The notes under the pieces: generated by a model | Told to the model about the DNA's origin: nothing | What the model saw: only the letters and a program-made list of their open reading frames with translations | Database searches by the model: none | Shown: piece after piece, positions 17,941 to 27,342 of the stretch | Numbering within the stretch: the stretch's first letter is position 1 | Layout of the letters: each line of letters begins with the position of its first letter | Position numbers and translations under genes: made by a program | From: Desulfotignum sp. | Lineage (GTDB): Bacteria; Desulfobacterota; Desulfobacteria; Desulfobacterales; Desulfobacteraceae | Length of the DNA: 64,000 nucleotides | Direction: 5' to 3' | Assembly: GCA_011390335.1 (NCBI GenBank) | Contig: JAABSO010000011.1 | Coordinates: 1 to 64,000, forward strand

Positions 17941-19769
17941 AATTTGCCGGCCTGGATCAGTGTGTGGGGTTTCTGGAACAGCAGGGGGAACTGGTCCGCA
18001 TAAAACAACAGGTGGACCCCCACCTGGAAATGGCGGAAATCACCCGGCGGGTGTTTGATGCCGGCGGTCCGGCCATTTTGTTTGAAAATGTCAAAAATAC
18101 CCCCTTCCCGGCTTTGTCCAATCTGTACGGTACCTGGGAGAGGACCCTGAAGATATTTGAACCGGAACTGGCGCAGGTCAGGGCCCTTGTGGACATGAAA
18201 TTTGCCCCCCGGCAGACCGTAAGATCCCCGGGCCGGCTGATCAAGGCAGGCCTGGCCCTGGCCCATTCACTGCCTGTGCCGTGCCGAAAATCACGGATAC
18301 TGGGCCATACCACCACTATCGACAAACTGCCGCAGATCACATGCTGGCCGGAGGATGGGGGGGCATTTGTGCTGCTGCCCCAGGTGTTTTCCCAGGATCC
18401 GGACACAGATTCTGTATTGCGGTCCAATCTGGGCATGTACAGAATTCAGCTTTCCGGCAACCAGTACCGACCCAATGAGGAGGTGGGGCTGCATTATCAG
18501 CTGCACCGGGGGATCAGCATCCACCACCAGAAAGCACTGGCGGAAAACAGGCCGCTTAAGGTGACCATTTTCATCGGCGGGCCCCCGGCCCATGCCCTGG
18601 CCGCGGTCATGCCCCTGCCGGAAGGGGTGCCGGAAATCGCGTTTGCCGGCGCACTTGGGGGGCGGAACTTCAGGTATACCAGACACAATGGATTTGTCCT
18701 TTCATCAGATGCGGATTTCTGCATCACCGGCTGGGTGGTACCCCATCAGACCAGACCCGAGGGACCCTTCGGGGACCATCTGGGGTATTATTCCCAGATG
18801 CATCCATTTCCCTATATCCGTGTGGCCTCTGTCTGGCACAGACCCGGTGCGATTTTTCCGTTTACCGTGGTGGGCCGCCCGCCCCAGGAGGACAGCCATT
18901 TCGGCCGGCTTATCCATGAGATCACCCGGAATGCCGTTGCCAAAACTATCCCCGGGGTCACGGCTGTCAATGCCGTGGATGCAGCCGGGGTGCATCCCCT
19001 GCTGCTGGCCAAGGCCAGAGAAGGCTATCTGCCCTATGAGGCATCCATGCCCAGGGAACTGCTCACCCATGCCAATGCTATTTTGGGTACCGGCCAGCTT
19101 TCTCTTGCCAAGTATCTGCTGGTGGCTGCCCATGAGGACTGTCCGGACCTGGATGTGAACGATGAAAAAGCCTTTTTTGTCCATGTGCTGGAGCGGCTGG
19201 ATTTTTCCCGGGACCTGCATTTTTACACCCGGACCACCATGGATACCCTGGACTATTCCGGCCGGCATATCAACCAGGGATCCAAACTGGTGATGGCGGC
19301 GGCCGGACCTGTGAAAAGGCGGCTGTGCACACAGCTGCCCGGACAATTGTCGCTGCCGGAGGGATTTTCCCGGGCCCTGATGGCTGCCCCTGGCATGGCC
19401 GTGGTTCAGGGTCCGGCCTTTGTTTCCTATCCCCGGGCCAGACAGCAGATCAACCAGATCAAAACCTGTCTGCAGAAAACAGATGACCTGTCCGGTCTGG
19501 CCCTGGTGGTGGTGGTGGATGATGCACGGTTTTGTGCAGACACCTTTGCCAATTTTTTATGGGTGACCTTTTTGCGGTCCAATCCCTCCCATGATATATA
19601 CGGTGTAAAGGAAAGAACCGTGTGCAAACATTGGGGATGTGCAGGGCCCCTGGTCATTGATGCCAGGGCCAAACCCTTTCATGCAGCACCGCTGGTTCCG
19701 GATCCTGAGGTTTCCCGGCGGGTGGAGCAGATGGCCTGCAAAGGCGGTCCGTTATACAAGATACTATGA
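17937..19769 (+). CDS. ubiD: UbiD-family decarboxylase
   Basis: About 610 residues; a UbiD-type (de)carboxylase, which uses prenylated FMN to decarboxylate aromatic or alpha,beta-unsaturated acids. Family features: the N-terminal LVRIKQQVDPHLEMAEITRR-like segment, ENVKNTPFPALSNLYGT, the prFMN/metal region NQYRPNEEVGLHYQLHRG, the catalytic acid region PEGPFGDHLGYYS, and AHEDCPDLDVND in the C-terminal half. It is longer than E. coli UbiD (497), typical for catabolic-type or hopanoid/menaquinone-associated members. No UbiX prenyltransferase gene is in the window. The ATG at 17937 overlaps the previous stop as ATGA and is preferred over a GTG at 17925. Confidence 0.93.
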   Translation: MKFAGLDQCVGFLEQQGELVRIKQQVDPHLEMAEITRRVFDAGGPAILFENVKNTPFPALSNLYGTWERTLKIFEPELAQVRALVDMKFAPRQTVRSPGRLIKAGLALAHSLPVPCRKSRILGHTTTIDKLPQITCWPEDGGAFVLLPQVFSQDPDTDSVLRSNLGMYRIQLSGNQYRPNEEVGLHYQLHRGISIHHQKALAENRPLKVTIFIGGPPAHALAAVMPLPEGVPEIAFAGALGGRNFRYTRHNGFVLSSDADFCITGWVVPHQTRPEGPFGDHLGYYSQMHPFPYIRVASVWHRPGAIFPFTVVGRPPQEDSHFGRLIHEITRNAVAKTIPGVTAVNAVDAAGVHPLLLAKAREGYLPYEASMPRELLTHANAILGTGQLSLAKYLLVAAHEDCPDLDVNDEKAFFVHVLERLDFSRDLHFYTRTTMDTLDYSGRHINQGSKLVMAAAGPVKRRLCTQLPGQLSLPEGFSRALMAAPGMAVVQGPAFVSYPRARQQINQIKTCLQKTDDLSGLALVVVVDDARFCADTFANFLWVTFLRSNPSHDIYGVKERTVCKHWGCAGPLVIDARAKPFHAAPLVPDPEVSRRVEQMACKGGPLYKIL

Positions 19770-19944
19770 CCGGATACTCTCGCCGGGATACCACCAGGGG
19801 CGGGACCGGTGACAGAGTGCTGCAGCAAAAGGTCGAAAACCAGGGATGCTTATAGCAAATATCCAGGTCAGCCAATTATTGATTGGAATTGTCCCGTGTA
19901 TCTGGTACAGTGCGGTTTTGTGGATACTGCAGGAGAAGGGCCTG

Positions 19945-20613
19945 ATGCTCAAGCGATTGAAATTTGTGATTTATACCCGGCCGTTTATCTGGTTTGCTTT
20001 TTACCTGGTGCAATGGTACAGCAGAACTTTGCGGCTGCGGGTTGAAAATGAAGACTGCTGGAAAAATCTTCTGGACCAGGGTTTTCCTGTGCTTTTGTGC
20101 ACCTGGCACCAGCAGTTTTTTTCCGCCATCAGGCATTTCAAAACTTATGCCGGCTATAATCCCGGGCTCATGATTTCCCGGAGCCATGACGGAGACCTCA
20201 TATCCGGGGTGGCAAACCGGGTTGGGTGGCATACACCCAGGGGGTCTTCCTCCCGGGGAGGCAGGCAGGCCATGCAGGCCATGATCACCCATTTGAAAGA
20301 ATACAGGTTCGGGGCCCATATCCTGGACGGACCCCGCGGCCCCATGGGAAAAATCAAGCCCGGTGTCATCCGCATGGCCCATGCAGCCGGAGCCAGGGTG
20401 GTGCCGTTTACGGTGACGGCGGACAAGGCCTGGTTCTTTCATTCCTGGGACCGGTTCATGCTGCCCAAACCCTTTTCCCGGGTATGTATCACCTTTGGCC
20501 CTGCGGTTGTGGTGGACCCGGTTGATACTTCGGAAGGGTTTGAGCAGCAGCGCCGGGATCTGGAAAACCTGCTTTTGCCCAGATTGTATCATTTTGATAA
20601 AGACAAGGAGTGA
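19945..20613 (+). CDS. DUF374 lysophospholipid acyltransferase-family protein
   Basis: About 222 residues of the DUF374 family (LPLAT-like acyltransferases related to lipid A and phospholipid assembly). It has an N-terminal hydrophobic segment (IYTRPFIWFAFYLVQWY), the TWHQQFF block standing for the HxxxxD-type motif, SRSHDGDLISGVANRVGW, GSSSRGG and DGPRGPMGKIKPGVIRMA. A strong Shine-Dalgarno (aggag, 19931-19935) precedes the ATG at 19945; an upstream ATG at 19846 would add a 33-residue hydrophobic extension and is less likely. Downstream by 4 bases is the zinc-ribbon protein gene. Confidence 0.85.
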   Translation: MLKRLKFVIYTRPFIWFAFYLVQWYSRTLRLRVENEDCWKNLLDQGFPVLLCTWHQQFFSAIRHFKTYAGYNPGLMISRSHDGDLISGVANRVGWHTPRGSSSRGGRQAMQAMITHLKEYRFGAHILDGPRGPMGKIKPGVIRMAHAAGARVVPFTVTADKAWFFHSWDRFMLPKPFSRVCITFGPAVVVDPVDTSEGFEQQRRDLENLLLPRLYHFDKDKE

Positions 20614-20617
20614 TCCC

Positions 20618-20989
20618 ATGGAAGAAAAACAATTGCCTTGCGCATTTTTTCATTACCGGTTCAAGTTTCTGGCTGTTTCATCCATTGCATTTCTTCTGTT
20701 TGTCATTTTGTCCAGTTCATCGGATTTCAGCCGGTTTTCCGAAACGCTTCAGTTCAAGCTGATGGGGCCGTTTTTCGTCATCTCGGGACTGATGTTTCTG
20801 GTATTCAGAAAATTTCCTATCAAATGCCCCCATTGTGCCAGGGTACTTCCCACCAAAAAAGACTGGACTTGCCCCCATTGCAGTAAAAAACAGGGCAAAG
20901 AGCGGTATCTGATGGAAAAATGTGTTCACTGCCGGCAGATGCTGGCCACCATTTCCTGTGATCTGTGTAAAAAAGAGTTCAGACTGTAA
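20618..20989 (+). CDS. Membrane protein with C-terminal zinc ribbons
   Basis: 123 residues. Two hydrophobic segments (about 17-37 and 50-68) are followed by three Cys pairs: CPHCARVLPTKKDWTCPHC, CVHCRQM and CDLC, consistent with a double zinc-ribbon facing the cytoplasm. A clear aaggag lies 8 bases before the ATG at 20618; the frame is open further upstream but only as antisense noise within the acyltransferase gene. Function unknown; likely the last gene of the plus-strand run, and convergent with the CBS/DUF294 gene 7 bases away. Confidence 0.8.
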   Translation: MEEKQLPCAFFHYRFKFLAVSSIAFLLFVILSSSSDFSRFSETLQFKLMGPFFVISGLMFLVFRKFPIKCPHCARVLPTKKDWTCPHCSKKQGKERYLMEKCVHCRQMLATISCDLCKKEFRL

Positions 20990-20995
20990 AAAATA

Positions 20996-22447
20996 TCACA
21001 CCACCCCGGTGAACTCCATGTTCAGTTTCTGCTGGAAACTTTCAATGGTCTTGAAAATTTCCTTGAGCATGTGCCGGTCCAGGTGGGACAGGTTGTCCGG
21101 GTTGATGTAATTGTCCGGCGGGGTCCCTTCATCCATGATATTGGTTATCTGGCGGCGAAACCGCAGTTTCATGAGAAAATTATAGGACTGGACGATGTTG
21201 TGGTATTCTTTGCCGGTGATGGCATGTTTGGTGTACAGCCGGAACAGCCGGGCCAGGGTGTTGGTCTGATAAATGTTGTTTTTCAGGGCATAGACCCGGG
21301 TGACGTCCGTGATGGGCAGCATGGCGTATTTGATGTCAAAAGAATCCTTGTGTTTGCCTTCTGATTCCACCCGCAGCTTGCCGAACAACCCGATGGGGGG
21401 CCTGAAATACAGGGCGTTTTCCGTCATGTTCCGCAGAAAACCGGACCAGCCCCGAAGGGATGCAAACAGGGAATCCTTGAGCTGTTCAGACAGAGCCAGA
21501 TCGCCATAGGTGCCTTTAAAATCAAAAAAAATACTGGAATACAGCAGGTCTTCGGGCTTTGCTTTGCGGATCCAGGTGTGAAAATACTGTTTCCAGACAG
21601 ACAGGGGCTGGCACCATTTCGGGTTCTGGGCCATGTTGTTCCCGTCGCAGAACCGGTAACCAGCCATGTCCAGCCGGGAGCACACCAGTTTCGCCAAACC
21701 GGAGAAATAGACTTGTGCTTTTTGTGCTTCTGTTTCTGATACCGGATCTGCATATACAATGGCATTGTCCTGGTCAGATACCAGGGTCTGTTCCTCCCTG
21801 CCTTCCGATCCCATGGTCAGAAACACAAATGCACAGGGCGGGGGCCCTGTTTCCGCCAGAGACAGGGCCATGATCTTTTCCAGGATGGCATCTGAAAAGG
21901 TGGTGATCAGCCGGGTGATCTGTTCCGGGTTCACCCCGTTGCTGATGGGATCCAGAAGCATGGCGCACAGTCTTGCATGAAAATTTTCAAGATCAGCCAT
22001 TTTTTTTGCGGATGTCACGGACTTTAACAGCAAAAATGTGGCCCGGGTCTGGGCTGCGATCAGGTCTTTTTCAGAGATGATGCCGGAAATATCTCCGGAT
22101 TTTCCGCATACGGCCAAATGGCGCTTGTCTTTGTCAATCATGGTCAGAAACGCTTCAAATACCTGACAGTCCGCTGAAATGGTGATCACCGGCGATGACA
22201 TCACTGCAGATACCGGGGTGTCAGAGGCCAGGTCCTGTGCCAGCACCCTTGCCCTGAGATCTGCATCCGTGACAATACCTGAGATCTGCCGGTCCGCGCC
22301 TTTAACCAGGATGGCACCATTGTTCCGGCTCATTTTTTGGGCCGCTGTTTTCACGGGTGTGTCCAAGGGACAGGTGGCGATATTGGGTCGGAATATGGCA
22401 GATACCGGCTGGTTGAAAAATTCTGTTTGGGAGAGCTCCTCTTTCAT
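20996..22447 (-). CDS. CBS-domain and DUF294 nucleotidyltransferase-like regulator
   Basis: About 483 residues. Two N-terminal CBS motifs (residues about 15-135, ADLRARVLA and ISGIISEKDLIA) bind adenine nucleotides in this family. The middle is the GlnD/GlnE-like DUF294 putative nucleotidyltransferase (GSEGREEQTLVSDQDNAIVY), followed by a DUF294 C-terminal helical substrate domain (DFKGTYGDLALSEQL). In many proteobacteria genes of this type sit with a DnaQ-like exonuclease beside acetate permease and acs, exactly as here, suggesting a role in acetate-linked signalling. ATG at 22447 overlaps the upstream gene's stop as ATGA; a start 12 bases further up is possible. Confidence 0.88.
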   Translation of the reverse strand: MKEELSQTEFFNQPVSAIFRPNIATCPLDTPVKTAAQKMSRNNGAILVKGADRQISGIVTDADLRARVLAQDLASDTPVSAVMSSPVITISADCQVFEAFLTMIDKDKRHLAVCGKSGDISGIISEKDLIAAQTRATFLLLKSVTSAKKMADLENFHARLCAMLLDPISNGVNPEQITRLITTFSDAILEKIMALSLAETGPPPCAFVFLTMGSEGREEQTLVSDQDNAIVYADPVSETEAQKAQVYFSGLAKLVCSRLDMAGYRFCDGNNMAQNPKWCQPLSVWKQYFHTWIRKAKPEDLLYSSIFFDFKGTYGDLALSEQLKDSLFASLRGWSGFLRNMTENALYFRPPIGLFGKLRVESEGKHKDSFDIKYAMLPITDVTRVYALKNNIYQTNTLARLFRLYTKHAITGKEYHNIVQSYNFLMKLRFRRQITNIMDEGTPPDNYINPDNLSHLDRHMLKEIFKTIESFQQKLNMEFTGVV

Positions 22448-23016
22448 TGCAACCCCCATGGTGCAAAACAGGTCACATCAATCAAGGGGAAATCCAGATG
22501 ATCCAGGTTGAACCATCTGGCAGTGAGAAAGCCGGGAAAAATGCTTTTTCTCTTTTTAAAATATGCTGCCTCTTTGTTGTAGCGTTTGGCAGCATAGATG
22601 GTTTTCAGGTAAAGGTCTGCCATCTGTGTGGAAAGGGGGTGGTTTTTCCCGATTGCGGCTGTCAGGCTGTCCATGTCCCTTGCCAGACGGGCCTGGGTAT
22701 CTTCAAAGGCGGTTACCAGATCCGGTTCAAGGGGGGCATCAGATGCCTGGAACCGGGTCAGGATGGCCTGGATCTGCTTTGTGTTCTCCTTGATTCGAGA
22801 AATTTCCTGGCCGGGTATGGTCTCCGGTGCCCGGGAAACCAGTTGAGGGACAAGGTGCAGCTGTTCCATGCAGGCGGTAACCATTAGGTTTTTGCCGGTA
22901 TTGATGCGGTTTTTGGACCGCAGCATGCTGGTGTAGCTGCCGAAAATCACAGATATAAGCACAATGGCCAGAACAACACAACACAGGCCTGCAAAGGTCA
23001 GCCATGGTTTTTTCAT
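22444..23016 (-). CDS. LemA-like membrane-anchored protein
   Basis: About 190 residues: one N-terminal transmembrane helix (LTFAGLCCVVLAIVLISVIFG) then a mostly helical soluble part of the kind seen in LemA proteins (EISRIKENTKQIQAIL, LYLKTIYAAKRYNKEAAYF, FPGFLTARWFNLDHLDF). The KIYAAKRYNxxVxxFN-like end is a LemA hallmark. A ggagag site favours the ATG at 23016 over the one two codons earlier. Sandwiched between the PAS/exonuclease gene (74 bases) and the CBS/DUF294 gene (4-base overlap), so co-transcription is expected. Confidence 0.7.
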   Translation of the reverse strand: MKKPWLTFAGLCCVVLAIVLISVIFGSYTSMLRSKNRINTGKNLMVTACMEQLHLVPQLVSRAPETIPGQEISRIKENTKQIQAILTRFQASDAPLEPDLVTAFEDTQARLARDMDSLTAAIGKNHPLSTQMADLYLKTIYAAKRYNKEAAYFKKRKSIFPGFLTARWFNLDHLDFPLIDVTCFAPWGLQ

Positions 23017-23090
23017 CAACATCTCTCCAATTTGGGGGTAGACGGTTGTTTTCTCATGTACACAGCCCTACCATTTGTTGCCCTGGTTAA

Positions 23091-25184
23091 TCAATATTTT
23101 AATCGGGCATAGTAGGATTTTTTTGATACAGCAATGGCATCCCCCAGGGTCAGAATTCCGTTGCTGTTCAAGATGGGGATCAATTTTATAAAAATCTGGG
23201 CCGTGGAGATGGCATCCCCCAAAGCGGTATGACGTCCGATGATATTGATGCCCAGACGTCTGGCAATATTTTCCAGGTCATGCTGTTCATGGACCGGGTG
23301 CAGAACCGCCGACAGCAAAAGGGTGTCCAGTATGGGATTGGCGAACCGGATCCGGGTTGTTTTTTCCTTGCGTGCGATCATCTTCATGTCAAAGGCGATA
23401 TTGTGGCCCACCAGAACGGTGTCAGCCACAAACTGCTGGAACCTGGGCAACACTTTTTCAATGGGGTCTTTTTCTGCTACCATTTCATGGTTGATCCCGT
23501 GAATCCTGTAGGATGCCATGGGAATATCCCGCCGGGGATCCACCAGTTCCTCAAAGACATCCTCGAACAAGATGCGGTTGTTGACGATCCTCACAGCGCC
23601 CATGGAAATGATCTCATCTCCGCCATCCGGGTTCAAACCCGTCGTTTCCGTGTCAAAGACGGTATAGGTGATGTCGGTTAACCGGGTGTCCAGCAGATTT
23701 GTATTTTGCGCTCTTGTCTGGAACAGGTCAAAATCATAAAATTCCGGCCGGGACCCGGCCATGACAGGTGTCCGGTGTTTTTCCGGCAGGGCCGGTGCAG
23801 TGGTCGTCCTGATGGACACCGTGATATGGGCACTTTTGGTTTCATGGGAAGCCAGGATGTCGAACCGGGCGTTGTTGAGGGTGAGAACCGATTCAAATTC
23901 CGGCAGGGCGTTGATACGCATCTGCCGGAGGGCCTCAAGTTGCGCCATTTCCAAAGGGGCATCTTCCCAGGTGATGTCACACCTGATCCGCTCATGGATC
24001 TTTGATGCGGCCAGATCAAACTCTGTGCGGTGTGTGAGACCGGCCAGGGTTTGAAACAAAAACACGAATGCCCGGGTCAGAGAATAGGTGTCTGCCAGGA
24101 TCAGTTCATTGTGTGCACTGTTGTATACATTGATCCGGATATCATGAAGATGGCCGGTAAGCTTCTGGACCCGGAAAAAAAATTGTGCCGGATCCAGCCG
24201 GGTCAAAGGCAGGCGGGACAGAAAACTGTCCAGGATTGCGTCTGACAGGGTGTGAAAATTTTCTTCCCCGATGGTTTTGTCGTCCAAAGACTGGTGAAAC
24301 CGGGCCAGATGTTTTTGAATGGTTTCATATTTGCCGATGTCTTGGGATATGTCCTGGAATGCCAGAATGAATCCGGTCATCCGGTTGTTTCTGTCCAGTA
24401 CGGGGATGGTTTCCACACTGATCAGACAATGGGTGAACACTGTGGTGATGAAAAAAGATCCGGCACTGTTTTGTCCGGTGGTCAGTTGCTCCTGGATCTC
24501 TTCCATGGCATGGGCGATGAGATCCTTGTCCAGCAGGTGAAAAATAGACCGGCCAAGCCCCATAAATTGTTCGGTTTTTTTCAGGTCCGTTTTTTTCAGA
24601 TCCATGGTCCGGGTAAATATTTTTTTTGCCAGAGAATTGTACAGCAGAATCCGGCCGCTGGTATTGCAGATGATGATCCCCTGGGGCAGTTCTCCCATGA
24701 TGGCGGCCAGCAGGTTTCTTTCCTGTTCGGTTTCTTTCCGGGCGTCCACCACCTGCCGGGCAATAGTGTTGTTCAAGGTTTCAAACGTATCGGCAAAGGT
24801 GTTGATGGATCTGGCCAGAGCCTGGATGTCGTGGTTTCCATTAACAGGAATACGCAAAGACGGATTGGATGCGTAAATCATGGCCACTTCACCGGATATT
24901 TTTTTCACCGGTTTGATGTAATTGCTGTACACCAGATCTGATGCAGCCCAGAATATCAGACACAGAACAAGAAACACACACAGCAGGACAATGGCATGGT
25001 CTTGACAGATGGATGCTACCACAGCTGCCTGGTCAGGGGTCAGGCCAAACCAGATATAGGCTGCCGTGCCTGCAAAAACAAACAGTATGATGCCGGCACC
25101 TGCCAGGGCGAATATCCAGAAACGGTGGCTTAAGGTCATGGGCGCAAAATTACGGAAGCATTCCGGACAAAGGGTTTTGTCCAA
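23091..25184 (-). CDS. Membrane PAS sensor-like protein with DnaQ-type 3'-5' exonuclease domain
   Basis: 697 residues. Two transmembrane helices (about 25-50 and 65-90) and a HAMP-like linker precede a PAS domain (about 155-280, LLAAIMGELPQGIIICNTSGRILLYN as start), a degenerate histidine-kinase-like region, and a DEDDh exonuclease domain from about 510: YTVFDTETTGLNPDGGDEIISMGAVR (D, E), VGHNIAFDMKMI (second D) and RHTALGDAISTAQIF (H, D). Such PAS-exonuclease fusions occur beside acetate permease and acs in Gammaproteobacteria and Deltaproteobacteria. What nucleic acid or nucleotide it cleaves is not known to me. The last gene of the acs cluster before the LemA-like and DUF294 genes. Confidence 0.88.
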   Translation of the reverse strand: MDKTLCPECFRNFAPMTLSHRFWIFALAGAGIILFVFAGTAAYIWFGLTPDQAAVVASICQDHAIVLLCVFLVLCLIFWAASDLVYSNYIKPVKKISGEVAMIYASNPSLRIPVNGNHDIQALARSINTFADTFETLNNTIARQVVDARKETEQERNLLAAIMGELPQGIIICNTSGRILLYNSLAKKIFTRTMDLKKTDLKKTEQFMGLGRSIFHLLDKDLIAHAMEEIQEQLTTGQNSAGSFFITTVFTHCLISVETIPVLDRNNRMTGFILAFQDISQDIGKYETIQKHLARFHQSLDDKTIGEENFHTLSDAILDSFLSRLPLTRLDPAQFFFRVQKLTGHLHDIRINVYNSAHNELILADTYSLTRAFVFLFQTLAGLTHRTEFDLAASKIHERIRCDITWEDAPLEMAQLEALRQMRINALPEFESVLTLNNARFDILASHETKSAHITVSIRTTTAPALPEKHRTPVMAGSRPEFYDFDLFQTRAQNTNLLDTRLTDITYTVFDTETTGLNPDGGDEIISMGAVRIVNNRILFEDVFEELVDPRRDIPMASYRIHGINHEMVAEKDPIEKVLPRFQQFVADTVLVGHNIAFDMKMIARKEKTTRIRFANPILDTLLLSAVLHPVHEQHDLENIARRLGINIIGRHTALGDAISTAQIFIKLIPILNSNGILTLGDAIAVSKKSYYARLKY

Positions 25185-25225
25185 AATGCTTCCGATGCAT
25201 TAGAGATTATGGATAATGATGAAAA

Positions 25226-25312
25226 TTATCCCCACCAGCCCCAGCTGAATGAGGCTGTGAACAATATGCAGAAGATGATGGTTGCAATGAGATATTTGTC
25301 TTCCAACGCCAT
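25226..25312 (-). CDS. 28-residue symporter small accessory peptide
   Basis: A short gene of 29 codons including stop, 48 bases downstream of the symporter. It starts with ATG preceded by aaaggagaaatacc, one of the best ribosome binding sites in the window. The peptide begins MALEDKYLIATIIF and ends SWGWWG: an acidic N-terminal turn followed by a single hydrophobic helix. Very short membrane peptides in just this position are known as symporter small accessory proteins next to sodium:solute symporters. The TAA stop is at 25226-25228. The role would be in assembly or gating of the transporter; that part is inference. Confidence 0.8.
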   Translation of the reverse strand: MALEDKYLIATIIFCILFTASFSWGWWG

Positions 25313-25360
25313 GGTATTTCTCCTTTGTTTTTCAGGTTGTCAAATTAATCGCCCAGATTA

Positions 25361-27148
25361 TCACATATCATCGGCTTCCTTGGTGACATCCATGGTTTCC
25401 TCATCCGCCCGCCGGATCTGTTCGGCGGAGGTGGTGGACATTTCCGCTTTAAAGCACAGCCCCCACATCATGATGATACCCAGGATCCACCAGATGATCT
25501 GCCAGGACCAGATGGGCGGGAACCCGGCAAAGGATATGGCATCGTTGCCGATGAGAACCCCCGGGCCGATGGCCATGAAAAACCATATGGGAACGACGAT
25601 CTTCATGTATCCGCGCCAGCGTTTGCCTTTTTCAGACGGGCCGTCAATGGAGTTGAGCCATTCTCTGACCTCTTTTTGCCGGGCAATGGTTTCTTCATTG
25701 TCTTTGATGCCAAGACCCCGGCACAGGTAGGCCACTGCCAGCCCGACGAAAATCCCCCAGCCTGCCGTATGGATGGACAAGGGATATTTCCAGACATAAT
25801 AGGTGAGAAAGCAGGCGATAATGGCGCATATCAGCCCCAGGACCACGCCGATGCTGGGAAATTTGAAACCCCAGTGGACCCCCAGAAGGCACAGGTACAT
25901 GATGGTGCCGAATGCCGTGGCAAATCCGCCGATCATGACGATGGCATCGGTGGAGGTCAGGGACACCACAACCGCGGCAGCCGCCAGTATGGTGGCAAAG
26001 ATCCGGTTGGTCCAGATCTGCTCGGAGTGGGAACCGCCCTGTTTTTTCACATACCGCCACCACACATCCCGCTGGATAATGGTGCCGCCGGTGCCGATGT
26101 AGGGCGCTGCCGTGGAATGGATAGCGGCAATGGCGCCCATGAACACCAGACCCAGCACCGGGCCGGGCAGGAACTTGGTCATGAGCATGGGTACCACATC
26201 ACCGTCCACCTGGGGTGCCAGGTTTCCGGCCATCATCAGTATCCTTGCGCCGATACCCTGGAACGCGGTGAAAAAGAACAGGGCCAGACCCACAATAAAT
26301 GTGGACATGAACACCTGCTGCCAGGCCAGGGGTTTGGGAGACAGAATTCCGAAGTTCCATAAAATAAAGGCCGGGGATGACTGGATCCCCATGAGGGCGA
26401 ACATATAGGTGAGGATCATGACCGCGGTCCACCCGCCGGTGCCCAGACCGAAGTGAATCAGGCCCGGTACTTTCATGTATTTGTCTTCAAGACCGCCCAT
26501 GGAGGCCACAAATCCGGACCAGCCGCCGAACAGGGGGCTGGTGATGGTGTAAAATCCCAAAAGGACAATACCGCCAATCAGCAGACAGAACTGGAGCACG
26601 CCCACCCAGGTGGAGGCTTTGAGGCCACCGGTGACCACATAGAACCAGACGATAAAGGCCATGAAAATCAACCCCGCGGTCTCGGGCACGCCGGCTGTCC
26701 AGTAGAACAGTTTGGCAGCAGCAATGAGCTGGAGTCCGGAGTAGAAAATGGAGTAGAGAAACGCGGCCAGAACCGTGAGCCAGCGGACCGCTTCATTGTT
26801 GTAGTAATAGGCGAACATGTCACCCGGTGTGATAAAACCGTAGCGTTTGCCCATCAACCAGTTGCGTTTGGCAAAAAACGCCCCGGTGATGGGAATGGTG
26901 AGTACGTAAAAGGATGCATAAGCATATACCAGCCCGGCTGCCCAGATCAGACCGGGATGCCCGATAAAGGTCCACCCGGAAAAAGAGGCGGCAGTGGCCG
27001 CCATCAAAAACGCGATGAACGGAATGGACCGGCCTGCAATGGCGTAGCCCGAGGCTTTTTTTTCAGAGAAAAACCCCTTCAGGCCCATATAGAAGCAGTA
27101 AATGATGTATAGTATCAGAAAAATCCATACCCATATTTTTGGATCCAT
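25361..27148 (-). CDS. Sodium:solute symporter family transporter (probable monocarboxylate/acetate uptake)
   Basis: 595 residues, about 13 predicted transmembrane helices, SSS family. Recognisable segments: SGYAIAGRSIPFIAFLMAATAASFSGWTFIG (helix 1-2 region), the PITGAFFAKRNWLMGKRYGFITPGDMF loop, AAIHSTAAPYIGTGGTIIQRDVWWRY and TSTDAIVMIGGFATAFGTIMYL. Lying directly downstream of acs and prpE it most probably imports acetate, propionate or lactate with sodium. A strong aggagg site precedes the ATG. The C-terminal cytosolic tail is charged (EQIRRADEETMDVTKEADDM). Confidence 0.9.
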   Translation of the reverse strand: MDPKIWVWIFLILYIIYCFYMGLKGFFSEKKASGYAIAGRSIPFIAFLMAATAASFSGWTFIGHPGLIWAAGLVYAYASFYVLTIPITGAFFAKRNWLMGKRYGFITPGDMFAYYYNNEAVRWLTVLAAFLYSIFYSGLQLIAAAKLFYWTAGVPETAGLIFMAFIVWFYVVTGGLKASTWVGVLQFCLLIGGIVLLGFYTITSPLFGGWSGFVASMGGLEDKYMKVPGLIHFGLGTGGWTAVMILTYMFALMGIQSSPAFILWNFGILSPKPLAWQQVFMSTFIVGLALFFFTAFQGIGARILMMAGNLAPQVDGDVVPMLMTKFLPGPVLGLVFMGAIAAIHSTAAPYIGTGGTIIQRDVWWRYVKKQGGSHSEQIWTNRIFATILAAAAVVVSLTSTDAIVMIGGFATAFGTIMYLCLLGVHWGFKFPSIGVVLGLICAIIACFLTYYVWKYPLSIHTAGWGIFVGLAVAYLCRGLGIKDNEETIARQKEVREWLNSIDGPSEKGKRWRGYMKIVVPIWFFMAIGPGVLIGNDAISFAGFPPIWSWQIIWWILGIIMMWGLCFKAEMSTTSAEQIRRADEETMDVTKEADDM

Positions 27149-27171
27149 AATTTGTTTCCTCCTGTTGTCTC

Positions 27172-27243
27172 ATTTATACGAAAGAACACTCTGCCGGACT
27201 GTTCTTTCATGCTTGTGCCCGTCAAGGCAAGGCCGTTATTGAG
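27172..27243. repeat. Degenerate composite repeat copy before the symporter gene
   Basis: The spacer between prpE and the symporter has ttctttcatgcttgtgcccg-tcaaggcaaggccgttatt, which resembles the hairpin and flanking attat module of the composite repeat but with several changes, plus a small inverted repeat gaaagaaca/tgttctttc (27180-27210). I treat it as a decayed relative; it could also be an independent attenuator. Confidence 0.35.
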
Positions 27244-27342
27244 AATTGATCGGATCATGGTCGGCTTGTATGAATCATGGGGGAATCATCAGGGCATGCA
27301 TATCACCTCCTTCCCATTTGTGGATACCAATATGTTTTTGTT

